Assembly (NCBI GenBank): GCA_965243715.1
Contig: CBDEVU010000009.1
Location: forward strand, 248,001-312,000
Direction: 5' to 3'
Length of the DNA: 64,000 nt
From: UBA11606 sp965243715
Lineage (GTDB): Bacteria; Actinomycetota; Acidimicrobiia; Acidimicrobiales; Aldehydirespiratoraceae
Shown here: positions 51,448 to 61,132 of the stretch, piece after piece
How positions within the stretch are numbered: position 1 is the stretch's first letter
How the letters are laid out: the number at the start of each line of letters is the position of its first letter
Notes under the pieces: generated by a model
Told to the model about the DNA's origin: nothing
Seen by the model: only the letters and a program-made list of their open reading frames with translations
Databases searched by the model: none
Program-made: the position numbers and the translations under genes

Positions 51448-53015
51448 ACACCCCCGTTCGTTCGTTGCCGGTGAGAACCCTAGTTGCCTGGTGCCCCGAT
51501 TGGCCCGTGGTCGCCACGGGAATCCCTCTCGAAGAACCAACAGCGGTCGTTCATGGCAATCGGGTGGTTGCGGCGTCGCCGGGCGCTCGAGCGTTGGGCG
51601 TCGGGCGGGGGATTAGTCGACGGGCCGCGCAGTCGCGTTGTGCTGATCTTGAGATTCACGAACGCGACGAAGCCAAGGAAGTTCGGCTCTTTGAGCCAAT
51701 TGTCGGTGGTCTTGATGCCATCACGCCGCGTATCGAGGTGATCCGGCCCGGAACCTGTGCTCTCCCTATGCGGGGCCCGGCGCGCTATTTCGGTGGAGAT
51801 GAGGCCGTAGCCGACCGTGTATACGAGCGCATGACCGAGTCGCTGGCGGGCCGGGCCGACGTGCGGGTAGGCGTGGCCGATGGGCCGTTCGCCGCCGGAT
51901 TAACCGCCCGAGCCGCCGAACCAATTCGAGTGATTCCTCCGAGCGAGACAGCGGCGTTCTTGGCCCCGATGAATATCACCGTGCTCGAGGGGCTTGAACT
52001 AGCTAACGTACTCATCCGACTGGGGATCAACACGCTTGGCGCTTTGGCCGCCCTGCCCGCGCGAGATGTGCTGGCCCGATTCGGACGCGACGGACAAGGG
52101 GCGCACCGGTTGGCTTCGGGACTTGACGAGCGTCCACCACAAACCCGTCTTCCACCCGCCGATTGGACAGTCGCGACCGAGATAGACCCTCCTGCGGACC
52201 GAATCGATCGGGTGGCGTTCGCAACTCGCCGCTTGGCCGACGAGTTGCACCGGCGGCTCGCAAACGACGGTGTCACTTGTGTTCGGATCGGCATCGAAGC
52301 CCAAACCGACTTCGGGGAGGAAATGCTGCGCTTCTGGCGCCACGAAGGGAGCCTTAGCGATGCCGCGGTCGCCGACCGGGTTCGCTGGCAACTCGACGGG
52401 TGGCTCCATGGTTCGGCGTCGACTCGGCCCCGCGGGGGGATTTCTCGGGTTGCTTTGGTTCCCGACGAACTAATTTCGGCCAAGGGGCGCCAGTTGGGGT
52501 TTTGGGGCGGCGAAACCGAAGTCGACGAGCGGGCGGCAAGGGTCGCGGCCCGACTCCAAGGTCAGTTAGGGACCGACGCGGTGCTCGTGCCAGAGCGCTG
52601 GGGTGGCCGCCATGCCCATGAGCAGGTCCGGTTGGTTCCTGCCGCCACGGTTGAGTTGCGGAACCGAGAACTTTCGCCGAGTGAGAAGACCGTTCCGTGG
52701 CCGGGTTCGTTACCCGCCCCCTCTCCCAGCAAGGTTCTAGCCTCGCCGATCGGTGTCTCGCTTCGTGATGCAACTGGGTTGGAGGTATCGGTCACGGGTC
52801 GCGGCATGTTGTCGAGTGCGCCGGTTACGCTGCTGGTCGGTTCCCGCCCCCTCGATGTCGACGCATGGTCGGGACCGTGGCCGGTCGACGAACGCTGGTG
52901 GGATGCCGATACGCATCGCCGTCAGGCTCGTCTGCAGGTTGAGGCCCGCGACGGCACCGTCTGGCTGGTCTCGCTCGAAAACGGCCGGTGGTGGATCACC
53001 GCGGGTTGGGATTAG
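51444..53015 (+). CDS. imuB: ImuB: catalytically inactive Y-family polymerase homologue
   Basis: A 523-residue Y-family polymerase relative. It begins with RTLVAWCPDWPVVATGIPLE where active polymerases have an Asp-containing HxDMD-type strand, so the metal ligands are absent, as known for ImuB. Palm, finger and little-finger regions follow: SRRAAQSRCADLEIHERDEA, FGGDEAVADRVYERMTESLA, helix-hairpin-helix LGINTLGALAALPARDVLAR, and a C-terminal domain rich in Trp. ImuB bridges DnaE2 to the sliding clamp. The GTG at 51444 overlaps imuA by 4 nt; a clamp-binding motif is not obvious by eye. Confidence 0.9.
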   Translation: MNTPVRSLPVRTLVAWCPDWPVVATGIPLEEPTAVVHGNRVVAASPGARALGVGRGISRRAAQSRCADLEIHERDEAKEVRLFEPIVGGLDAITPRIEVIRPGTCALPMRGPARYFGGDEAVADRVYERMTESLAGRADVRVGVADGPFAAGLTARAAEPIRVIPPSETAAFLAPMNITVLEGLELANVLIRLGINTLGALAALPARDVLARFGRDGQGAHRLASGLDERPPQTRLPPADWTVATEIDPPADRIDRVAFATRRLADELHRRLANDGVTCVRIGIEAQTDFGEEMLRFWRHEGSLSDAAVADRVRWQLDGWLHGSASTRPRGGISRVALVPDELISAKGRQLGFWGGETEVDERAARVAARLQGQLGTDAVLVPERWGGRHAHEQVRLVPAATVELRNRELSPSEKTVPWPGSLPAPSPSKVLASPIGVSLRDATGLEVSVTGRGMLSSAPVTLLVGSRPLDVDAWSGPWPVDERWWDADTHRRQARLQVEARDGTVWLVSLENGRWWITAGWD

Positions 53016-53100
53016 GGGACTGATTCCGATGCTGCGTTGGTCGGTGGGTCAGATCGCCGTGCTCATCGGTGGTATCGGTGCCGCCTTCGTAGATTTGTAA

Positions 53101-53116
53101 TAGAACAGTAGTTCGA
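53101..53116. promoter_or_regulatory. LexA (SOS) box of the dnaE2 promoter
   Basis: TAGAACAGTAGTTCGA matches TCGAAC-N4-GTTCGA at 11 of 12 positions and ends 14 bp before the dnaE2 ATG. It means dnaE2 can be induced separately from the imuA-imuB transcript during DNA damage. Confidence 0.85.
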
Positions 53117-53130
53117 CTATAGTTGGATCG

Positions 53131-56100
53131 ATGATACGAGGTACGGTCCCGTACGCCGAACTGCACTGCCATTCTAATTTTTCCTTTCTCGACGGTGCCT
53201 CGCACCCTAAGGAACTTGTCGAAGAGGCCGCCCGACTTGGCCTTGAGGCCTTGGCCCTCACCGACCACAACGGCTTCTATGGCGTCGTTCGCTTTTCCGA
53301 AGCGGCTCGCGCTGTGGGACTGCCAACGGTATTTGGCGCCGAAATCACCCTAGCCTCTTCGGCTGATCTTTCTCGCCCCGGCCCGGCTGATCCGGTCGGT
53401 GAGCATTTGGTGATTCTTGCCCGCGATCCGCAGGGGTACGCCGCCCTCGGTCGCGCCATCAGCGAGGGTCAGTTAGCGGGGAAGAAGGGAGCCCCTCGTA
53501 TTTCCTATGAACGACTGGTTGAGTTAGGCGGCCGAGGTACGGGCGATCATTGGGCGGTGCTCACGGGGTGTCGGAAGGGGCCGGTGCCCGCCGCGCTCAT
53601 GGTCGACGGGCCCGCCGCGGGTCGGCGCGAACTCGACCGACTCACCGCCGACTTCGACCGTGGCAACGTCGTTGTCGAGTTGTGGGACCATGGTCTGCCC
53701 TACGATTCGGTGCGCAATGATGCCTTAGCTGAACTGGCGATCAGTAGGGGCGTCGATCTTATTGCGTCTGGCAATGTTCACCATCATTCGGTCGCCCGAA
53801 AGCGATTGGCTTCGGCGCTGGCCGCCGTTCGAGCCCGCCGCAGCCTCGACGAAATCGACGGCTGGCTCCCGCCCGCGAGTATGCATATGCGTTCCGGAGC
53901 CGAACAATCGGTTCGTTTCGCCCGCTACCCAGGGGTGGTTCAGCGCGCCGCCGAAATCGGCCTCGAATGCGCCTTTGACCTTTCTGTAGTGGCTCCGAAC
54001 CTGCCGCACTATCCGTGCCCCGACGGCCTCGACGAGATGGGATACCTTCGACGACTGGTCGAGGAAGGCGGGATTCGCCGCTATGGCTGCCGGGGCACCG
54101 AACAGGTCGCGGGGGCATGGACCCAACTCGACCATGAACTCGATGTCATCGAGCAACTCGGGTTTCCCGGCTACTTCCTGATCGTCTGGGACATAGTCGA
54201 CTTCTGCCGCAAGGCCAACATTTTGTGTCAAGGCCGCGGCTCGGCGGCGAACTCGGCGGTGTGTTTTGCTCTGGGCATTACTAACGCCGACGCCGTTTCA
54301 CTGGGGTTGCTGTTCGAACGTTTTTTGTCGCCAGAGCGCGACGGTCCGCCCGACATCGACATCGACATAGAAAGCAATCGACGAGAGGAAGTCATCCAGT
54401 ACGTCTACAAACGCCACGGTCGCCATCACACCGCGCAGGTCGCCAATGTCATCACCTACCGCTCGAAGTCGGCGATTCGAGATATGGCCAAGGCGCTGGG
54501 GAATGCCGGTGGCACTTCTCGTTCGGTGATGGAGTTGGCGGCAGAGGTTGAACACTTCCCCCGTCATCTTGGCATTCACTCGGGGGGCATGGTCATGTGC
54601 GACCGGCCCATCATCGAAGTGTGTCCGGTTGAGTGGGGCCGGACCAAAGATCGCAGCGTTTTGCAGTGGGACAAGGAGGACTGCGCGGCGGGCGGCCTAG
54701 TAAAGTTCGACCTTCTAGGGCTGGGCATGCTGTCGGTGCTGCACTACGCCATTGACTTCATTGTCGAAACCGACGGCGTTGAAGTCGATCTGGCGACTCT
54801 CCCGCAGGAATCTTGCGTTTACGAAATGCTACAAAAGGCCGACACCGTTGGAGTGTTCCAACTTGAATCGCGCGCTCAGATGGCGACTCTGCCTCGCCTC
54901 AAACCACGCAACTTCTACGACCTCGTGGTCGAGATTGCTCTCATTCGTCCTGGTCCGATTCAGGGTGGTTCAGTGCATCCCTACATTAGGCGCCGCAATG
55001 GTCACGAACCGGTCACTTACCTGCATCCGTTGCTGGAGAACGCTTTGGCTAAAACGCTTGGCGTTCCGCTCTTCCAAGAGCAGTTGATGCAAATTTCAAT
55101 CGATGTCGCGAACTTCACTCCGGCCGAGGCCGATCGGTTGCGTCAGGCGGTTAGTTCCAAGCGTGGCACCGAACGAATGGAGCAACTCAAGCGCCGGTTC
55201 TTTGCCGGAATGCAATCCAACGGCATCACCAACGACATCGGTGAGCAGATCTGGTTGAAGTTGGCCGCGTTTGCCAACTATGGCTTCCCGGAAAGTCATT
55301 CGGTGTCGTTTTCTTACCTCGTGTACGCCTCATCGTGGATCAAGTATCACTATCCGGCGGCGTTTTGTGCCGCCTTGCTCAACGCCCAACCCATGGGGTT
55401 TTGGTCGCCGCATACTCTGGTCGGCGATGCTCGACGCCATGGCGTCACGGTTCGTACCCCGGATCTCAACGAGTCAGCCGCTACCGCCACCCTCGAAGCG
55501 TACGAGTCGAGTACCGGCCACTGGGCGGTACGTCTCGGCCTAGGATCGGTTCGCGGCGTGGGCGATGACTTAGCTACCCTCATAGCCGAAGGTCGACCGT
55601 ATGCCTCGGTCGAAGACCTTCGACGCCGAATCCCCTCGCTCTCGCTTCCCATCCTGGAGGCATTGGCGACATCGGGGGCGTTTGGTTGCTTTGGTATCGA
55701 TCGTCGTTCGGCGCTTTGGACGGCCGGTGCAATGTCGCAGACGGCCCCCGACCGACTTCCTGGCATCATTACCGGTGTCGACGCCCCCGTCTTGGCCGCG
55801 ATGTCTCCGCAAGAGTTGGCTCACGCCGATTTGTGGTCCACCGGGGTTGCTCCCGACGGGCACCCCACTCGCTTCATCCGTAAACAACTCTCCGCCATCG
55901 GTGTGATTACCGCTACCGGTTTGCTTGAGCATCCATCGGGTGAGCGGGTCACGGTGGGAGGGGTAGTCACCCATCGTCAACGACCCCCGACGGCGGGTGG
56001 TACTACGTTTTTAAACCTCGAAGACGAAACCGGCCTCATCAATGTTATTATCTCCAAGGGATGCTGGCAGCGCTACCAGCGGATCGCCCGTAGCGCCCCG

Positions 56101-56214
56101 GCCCTGCTGGTGCGAGGGCGTCTCAAACGCTCAGAAGGTGTGGTTAACATCATCGCCGACCAACTTGCCACGCTTCCGGTGGAAGCGGTTCTGGCATCTC
56201 GTGACTTCCGCTGA
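53131..56214 (+). CDS. dnaE2: Error-prone DNA polymerase DnaE2 (ImuC)
   Basis: A 1,027-residue C-family polymerase that performs damage-induced mutagenic synthesis. The N-terminal PHP domain begins YAELHCHSNFSFLDGASHP; the polymerase active site has PDIDIDIESNRREEVIQYV with its Asp triad, preceded by QGRGSAANSAVCFALGITN; fingers contain GVPLFQEQLMQISIDVANFT and FPESHSVSFSYLVYASSWIK. The C-terminus has an OB fold (VTVGGVVTHRQRPPTAGGTT, FLNLEDETGLINVIISKGCW). Length is usual for DnaE2 and it lacks the extra C-terminal domain of replicative DnaE1. It is SOS-controlled and needs ImuB for clamp access. Confidence 0.95.
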   Translation: MIRGTVPYAELHCHSNFSFLDGASHPKELVEEAARLGLEALALTDHNGFYGVVRFSEAARAVGLPTVFGAEITLASSADLSRPGPADPVGEHLVILARDPQGYAALGRAISEGQLAGKKGAPRISYERLVELGGRGTGDHWAVLTGCRKGPVPAALMVDGPAAGRRELDRLTADFDRGNVVVELWDHGLPYDSVRNDALAELAISRGVDLIASGNVHHHSVARKRLASALAAVRARRSLDEIDGWLPPASMHMRSGAEQSVRFARYPGVVQRAAEIGLECAFDLSVVAPNLPHYPCPDGLDEMGYLRRLVEEGGIRRYGCRGTEQVAGAWTQLDHELDVIEQLGFPGYFLIVWDIVDFCRKANILCQGRGSAANSAVCFALGITNADAVSLGLLFERFLSPERDGPPDIDIDIESNRREEVIQYVYKRHGRHHTAQVANVITYRSKSAIRDMAKALGNAGGTSRSVMELAAEVEHFPRHLGIHSGGMVMCDRPIIEVCPVEWGRTKDRSVLQWDKEDCAAGGLVKFDLLGLGMLSVLHYAIDFIVETDGVEVDLATLPQESCVYEMLQKADTVGVFQLESRAQMATLPRLKPRNFYDLVVEIALIRPGPIQGGSVHPYIRRRNGHEPVTYLHPLLENALAKTLGVPLFQEQLMQISIDVANFTPAEADRLRQAVSSKRGTERMEQLKRRFFAGMQSNGITNDIGEQIWLKLAAFANYGFPESHSVSFSYLVYASSWIKYHYPAAFCAALLNAQPMGFWSPHTLVGDARRHGVTVRTPDLNESAATATLEAYESSTGHWAVRLGLGSVRGVGDDLATLIAEGRPYASVEDLRRRIPSLSLPILEALATSGAFGCFGIDRRSALWTAGAMSQTAPDRLPGIITGVDAPVLAAMSPQELAHADLWSTGVAPDGHPTRFIRKQLSAIGVITATGLLEHPSGERVTVGGVVTHRQRPPTAGGTTFLNLEDETGLINVIISKGCWQRYQRIARSAPALLVRGRLKRSEGVVNIIADQLATLPVEAVLASRDFR

Positions 56215-56259
56215 ACAAAAAAGTATGGAACCAATCGCCTACCTGAGGGGTCTAGGGAT

Positions 56260-56796
56260 GTGGAAGCGGGGAACGAGAATGAATTTCGGCTGGCATTGAT
56301 TAGCTCCTATGACATCGTGCCCGCCGGCGTTGACTTTTCGGAGTTCTTTGCCGATCACCGCCTCCCGATCGCGTCCGCCTTGGCGCTGACGTTGGGAGAT
56401 GATGATCTGGCCACCGACGCCACGGCGGAGGCCATGGCTCGTGCCTATCAGCGTTGGAGCAAGGTGAGTACCTATGACAACCCCGCGGGGTGGGTCTATC
56501 GAGTCGGACTCAATTGGGCCAGATCCTTTCGCCGCAAGCTGTTTCGCGAGGTGTTCAACTTCGAGTCACATGACCCGCCCGCTCGACCCACCCCCGACCC
56601 CGACCCGCGGCTGGCCGAAGCGCTGGCCGCGCTCCCCGTCGAGCAGCGATCGGTGGTCGTGCTCCGGTACCTTCTTGACTGGTCAGTATTCCAAACGGCC
56701 GAAGCGCTGCAGATTGCACCGGGCACCGTAAAAAGTCGACTAAGCCGCGCTCGAACCCGGCTTGCTATTGCTCTGGAGGACTTCGATGACTCGTGA
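56260..56796 (+). CDS. ECF-type sigma factor
   Basis: A 178-residue sigma-70-family factor. Region 2 is DLATDATAEAMARAYQRWSK then NPAGWVYRVGLNWARSFRRK, and region 4 is LAALPVEQRSVVVLRYLLDW with helix-turn-helix TAEALQIAPGTVKSRLSRAR. It lacks region 3 and is thus an extracytoplasmic-function type. The GTG at 56260 sits 11 nt after AGGGG. It overlaps the following membrane protein gene by 11 nt; such pairs normally encode a sigma factor and its anti-sigma regulator. Confidence 0.88.
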   Translation: MEAGNENEFRLALISSYDIVPAGVDFSEFFADHRLPIASALALTLGDDDLATDATAEAMARAYQRWSKVSTYDNPAGWVYRVGLNWARSFRRKLFREVFNFESHDPPARPTPDPDPRLAEALAALPVEQRSVVVLRYLLDWSVFQTAEALQIAPGTVKSRLSRARTRLAIALEDFDDS

Positions 56797-58571
56797 CGAG
56801 GAACTACGATCCAGAATATCTGAGTTGGCCGAAGCGGTCACGATTGGGGAGGTGAGCCTCACAGAGGTGCAGGCTCGAGGTTGTCGGCGCACGCGCAACC
56901 ACCGAGTCAGCGCCGTGATGGCGGCAACCCTGCTGGTGGTAGGCGCTGCGGTTTTCGTCAACGACGGGGTGGGCGATGATGATTCATTCGACGTTGCCTC
57001 GATCCCTGCCGACGAGACCGCCGACGCCGCGGCCACCGATCAGTCCGAGGTCTTCTCCGACGAAGCAGACACGGTGTTAGCTGAGGACACGGTGTTAGCT
57101 GAGGACAGCTGAGGACACGGTGTTAGCTGAGGACACGGTGGCGGGCGAAGATCTTGTTTACTACGGGGGCAACAATGGGGGGCCGAGCCAGGTTCTGGCG
57201 TGGGGCGACGGGTTCGTATCCTTCAGCAAGGTGTGGATACCGTCCCTACCGCTGAGACTCAATGCTGATTCCGGCGCTGAATTGCCGCCCGATCTCGACG
57301 AGGTGGAGTTGCACGAGTTTTTGGATCAGGCCGACCGCCTAGACCTAGATCAGTTGAAGTGGTATACCGACAACCTCGTAGGTACCTATCAGGCAAGGGC
57401 CCAAGTTTCCCCCGACGGCGAGACGTGGACCGACATGGAGAACTTTTCGCTACCCTATGGCCAATACCGATTTGAGATGCTATCCGACGGCACTCATTTG
57501 GTATCGGTCCATCGCACCTACGACCGCGCCACGGGACAAATCGCCGACCTTGTGGTATCGGTGACAACGGATCTCATAACTTGGATATCGTCGGTGTTGC
57601 CGGTCGCCCCGCGGTTGGGATCGGCCGATACCCAGACCACCGTCGGGGGATTCCGCGTCGCGCTTGGTCCTGACGGATGGTACGTCTATTCTCTTCCGTG
57701 GTTGAGGCAAACTGAACAAAGCAACATCGGTTCAGGTTTCGTGGGAACGTGGGACGGCGATGTTCGCTCAGCCACGTCGCCGGTTAGCAGCCCAAACTGT
57801 TGCGCTGTAGTGGGGACGACAGCGGGTTTCTTGGCCACGACCGAGGAAGGCAACCAAGAGCTCGGTTACTACACAACTGGGCTGTTTTTTTCTCCCGACG
57901 GCCGCAGTTGGGCGCCGGTTACGATGCCCGCGGGCCAAAGCGGGGGTGACTTTATCGACGAAGTCGAAGATGGAGTATTGTTTTCTGGGTTTCGAGGCGA
58001 TGGTGACGGCTCCAACTGGGAGCCGGTGACCGTCCCGGAATCCATCAGCGACCGGGTCTGGTCTAGGCGCGGCTCAAGGAACGGAACCGCTGGCGTGATC
58101 GATATCACCAACTACGACTACAGCGTCAAGGCCGCGTCCTCGACAGCGACCTTTACCCGCGACGGATACGAAATCACCGCCGTCACTGACGAACAAGATG
58201 CAGTGACCGTGACCGTGGTCGAGGAATCGTCGGGCGTTATTGTGGAGTCGTTCGAAGATAGCTGGTTTGGTGAGGGTAGTCCGATTTTTCTCTACGAAGG
58301 CCTGACTTTCTTAGACGCTGACGGTTGCCAGGTCTTTATTCCCGGTGAGGCGTTTGATCCGGTGTCGGATGCGTACTGGGCCGCCCAGAGGACCACGCAA
58401 GACCCGCCAGAGTACGTCCTAGCGGCGACCACCAACGGCATCAACTGGATTGTCGAACCTTTGCCGGGGCAAAATTACGGCATCGACGACCATCTCGTTA
58501 CCGCTATCAACAGCGGAATTGTCGTTATTGGTCAGGCCGATGGCTGGATTAGTTTCCCGATCGACCCCTGA
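56786..58571 (+). pseudogene. Anti-sigma-like membrane protein, frame broken inside a tandem repeat
   Basis: The first frame (ATG 56786) encodes a short cytoplasmic part (TRDEELRSRISELAEAVTIG), one membrane helix (SAVMAATLLVVGAAVFV) and an acidic stalk that ends at a TGA at 57112 within an 18-bp repeat tract. The second frame (to 58571) continues with the repeat residues DTVAGEDLVYYGG and a roughly 470-residue extracellular domain rich in beta strands and Trp, with phrases such as SPDGETWTDMENF and SPDGRSWAPVTMP that recall beta-propeller blades. Completing or removing the 10-bp partial repeat unit restores one ~595-residue protein. The order and overlap with the sigma gene suggest an anti-sigma or sensor role; the switch could be real phase variation. 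Confidence 0.72.
57068..57140 (+). repeat. 18-bp coding tandem repeat with a truncated unit
   Basis: GACACGGTGTTAGCTGAG occurs at 57068-57085, 57086-57103 and 57114-57131, with a 10-bp partial unit GACAGCTGAG between (57104-57113) and GACACGGTG at the end. Each full unit encodes DTVLAE. The partial unit (10 bp, not a multiple of 3) breaks the frame of the sigma-associated membrane protein. Confidence 0.92.
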
Positions 58572-58588
58572 GGAAGCACACTTAGCGA

Positions 58589-59824
58589 GTGACACGAAGT
58601 CGTCAACCCCGAGCACCGTTGGGCGCCGTCTTGGTCGGCGGGAACACGGTCGCGTACCGAGACAGTTTGGTGGCGCTCGTTATCGCGGTCGTGGCCAGTC
58701 TGGTCGCTGGGTTGACCCTGGCTACCACCACGGGAACTCTCAAAGATCTGCCGGGTTTGCTCCTGTTGGTGCCTGCCGCTCTCGCGGTGAAGGGGAACAT
58801 CTTTGGCGCTCTCGGCAGCCGCCTCGGCACCCTGATCCACTCCGGTGAGTTTCGCCTGAGCGGCCGACTCGACAGCGTCGTTGGACAAAACACCATGGCC
58901 GCGCTCGTGCTGAGTCTGGTGATCTCGGTCGCGCTGGCTGTTCTGGCCAAGGGTGTCGCCATCGTTTTTGCCATTTCGCCCACTATGCCCCTCGTCGACT
59001 TCATCACGGTGAGCGCTGTGGGCGGCGCGATTGCTTCGATCGTGGTGTTGCTGATAACCCTTTTGCTCGCCCGCGGATCAGTGAGGTTTGGCTGGGATCT
59101 CGACAATGTGGTTGCCCCCCTCGTCACCGCCACCGGAGATGTCGTCACTCTCCCCGCGCTGGTGGGGGCAGCGTCGTTGGCGGGCGTTGCTGGCGTGAGC
59201 CCCTCCATCGCGGCTACTGCCATCGTGTTGTCGGTTATCGGGACAGGGTGGGCATTTCGGGCTGGGCTTCCGCTACTGCGTACCGTTGTGCGCGAATCGA
59301 TCCCGATCCTCATGGTGGCGGGACTGCTGGACCTCATCGCCGGAATCACGATTGAGAAACGACTCGACGAGTTCGTTGAGTATCCCGTGTTGCTTATTCT
59401 GCTCCCCGGTTTTCTTGGTACGGCGGGCGCCTTGGGTGGGATACTCTCGAGTCGACTAGCCACCAAAGTCCACCTCGGCTTGCTCCAACCAGGGGCCGTT
59501 CCGCGGGGCCAGGCGGGTAGCGATATTTTGATGATCTTTTCCCTCTCGCTTCCCGTTTTTGTCTTGGCGGGCGTCATGGCCGAGGTAGGCGGGGTTCTCG
59601 CCGATCAGGCCAGCCCGGGACTCGTCGAGATGATCTCGGTGGCCGTGTTGGGTGGTCTGCTCGCCACTATCGCGGTCGTTGTCGTGGCGTACTACACGAC
59701 GGTGACGGCCCTTCGCTTTGGCCTTGACCCAGACACGTTCGGAATACCAATGGTGACTTCGTCGCTTGACTTCGTCGGCGCGTTCACACTGATCCTCGCC
59801 CTCGTTGCTGTTGGCGTTGCATGA
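58589..59824 (+). CDS. MgtE/SLC41-type divalent cation transporter membrane protein
   Basis: A 411-residue integral membrane protein with about ten helices in two homologous halves. Each half carries MgtE-family features: PGLLLLVPAALAVKGNIFGA then GSRLGTLIHSGEF in the first, and LLILLPGFLGTAGALGGILS then SRLATKVHLG in the second, plus DNVVAPLVTATGDVVTLPAL. There is no N-terminal CBS domain, so it resembles eukaryotic SLC41 or bacterial MgtE cores without regulation. The gene that follows encodes a PhoU/TrkA-C protein, which may be the missing regulator. Mg2+ or Co2+ transport is likely. Confidence 0.88.
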   Translation: MTRSRQPRAPLGAVLVGGNTVAYRDSLVALVIAVVASLVAGLTLATTTGTLKDLPGLLLLVPAALAVKGNIFGALGSRLGTLIHSGEFRLSGRLDSVVGQNTMAALVLSLVISVALAVLAKGVAIVFAISPTMPLVDFITVSAVGGAIASIVVLLITLLLARGSVRFGWDLDNVVAPLVTATGDVVTLPALVGAASLAGVAGVSPSIAATAIVLSVIGTGWAFRAGLPLLRTVVRESIPILMVAGLLDLIAGITIEKRLDEFVEYPVLLILLPGFLGTAGALGGILSSRLATKVHLGLLQPGAVPRGQAGSDILMIFSLSLPVFVLAGVMAEVGGVLADQASPGLVEMISVAVLGGLLATIAVVVVAYYTTVTALRFGLDPDTFGIPMVTSSLDFVGAFTLILALVAVGVA

Positions 59825-59860
59825 TGGCCAAGGGAGGCCCCTTAATGCTCGGAGACTTGA

Positions 59861-61090
59861 ATGGATGAGAGACCTCGCAATCTGCGAGAGATGTTGGCCG
59901 AGGCCAAGGACAGTTCTGAGCTGATGGTCGATCTCGCCTATGCCGCACTGTTTTTCGGTGACCCCGACATGGCCGAGGAAGTGGGGGCGCTCGAAGAAAC
60001 GCTGAGCGACCTCGTGCAAGACATGCGCGGGGTCTGCGTGATGGCGGTGCGTAACCCGAAGGACTCTGAGGGCATGTCCTCGGTGTTGCAAGTCATCTCG
60101 GCGATAGAGCGGATCGCCAACGACGCGGTCGATATCGCCCGTATTGTGACCCATAAGGTTGGTATTCCCGCGGAGTTGGTGGCTCACCTTTCCGCCGCCG
60201 AAGAGGTCAGCCACAGGGTGCCTGTCTCCGCTGGCAGCCACCTAGTTCACAGGGCGCTGTCCTCGCATGAGTTGCCTGTACAGACTGGGATGCGGGTGAT
60301 GGCCGTGCGGCGGGAGCGGCACTGGATAACCGATGTCAATGGTGATCTGGTTCTCGTGCCCGGCGATGTGCTGTTTCTTCGAGGATCGCCCGACGGCATC
60401 CCCCGACTGCGCGAGTTAGCTGCCGCGCCGCGGTGGAATCCGCCGGCGGTCAGCGACGATCCGTTCGTTACCGACCTCGATCGGGCCGTCGACGTGCTCG
60501 TGGAGATGAAGAACCTGTCCGAAGTCGCGGTTGGCCTCGCCTATTCCGCCTTGGTCTTTGGCGACCTTGGTCTGGCGGCGGAGGTTCGCCATCTGGAGGA
60601 CCGCCTCGACGAGATGAAGGACCGGATCGAACTCTGGGTGCTGCGCGCCGCGAGGGACAAGCCAGATCCATCGCCACTACGGGGACTGTTGCATCTATCG
60701 CAAGCGGCCGAAGACATCGGTGATCAAGCCCAGGCCATGGTGTGGCTTATTGAAAAACGCGAAGACGTGCATCCAATTCTTGGCCTAGCCCTTGGCGATA
60801 GCGACGATGTCGTTGTCAAAGTGCCTGTGAGGGAGGGGAGCGAGGCCGACGGCCGTTCACTGGCGGAATTGCAACTCAACATCGAACCCGGTTTTAGCGT
60901 GCTGGCCATTCGACGAGGAGGGCAATACCTGTATCGTCCGCGCGGGCGAATCAGGCTCTTGGCCGGCGACGAAATCATCGCCAGTGGCCCCGACGAAGGC
61001 CGCGAGTTTCTAACTCTACGCTGTGGCTGGCGCCTAGTTGACCCCGACGGCGACGGCGAGATGGAACTCGAGCCGGTGGCCCCCGCTTAG
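59861..61090 (+). CDS. PhoU-TrkA_C repeat protein, probable regulator of the neighbouring transporter
   Basis: A 409-residue soluble protein with an internal duplication. Each half has a PhoU-like helical segment (LREMLAEAKDSSELMVDLAY; VDVLVEMKNLSEVAVGLAYS) followed by a TrkA_C-type ligand-binding domain (TGMRVMAVRRERHWITDVNG with VLVPGDVLFLRGSPDGI; PGFSVLAIRRGGQYLYRPRG with LLAGDEIIASGPDEG). TrkA_C domains bind nucleotides or ions and gate cation channels. It lies 36 nt after the MgtE-type gene on the same strand, so I infer that it controls that transporter. Confidence 0.85.
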   Translation: MDERPRNLREMLAEAKDSSELMVDLAYAALFFGDPDMAEEVGALEETLSDLVQDMRGVCVMAVRNPKDSEGMSSVLQVISAIERIANDAVDIARIVTHKVGIPAELVAHLSAAEEVSHRVPVSAGSHLVHRALSSHELPVQTGMRVMAVRRERHWITDVNGDLVLVPGDVLFLRGSPDGIPRLRELAAAPRWNPPAVSDDPFVTDLDRAVDVLVEMKNLSEVAVGLAYSALVFGDLGLAAEVRHLEDRLDEMKDRIELWVLRAARDKPDPSPLRGLLHLSQAAEDIGDQAQAMVWLIEKREDVHPILGLALGDSDDVVVKVPVREGSEADGRSLAELQLNIEPGFSVLAIRRGGQYLYRPRGRIRLLAGDEIIASGPDEGREFLTLRCGWRLVDPDGDGEMELEPVAPA

Positions 61091-61132
61091 CTAATCGGCT
61101 GGGTTAGCCAGCGCCGCGGTATCGTTGGGGAA

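Noticed and set aside
51785..52483. Leftward 232-codon open frame
   Set aside because: It lies opposite imuB and shows Ser/Arg/Pro-rich shadow composition.
58603..59577. Leftward 324-codon open frame
   Set aside because: It is antisense to the MgtE-type gene and has the Pro/Arg/Thr bias of a high-GC shadow frame.
59456..60241. Leftward 261-codon open frame rich in His and Arg
   Set aside because: It is antisense to the MgtE-type and PhoU/TrkA-C genes; no start signal or motifs.
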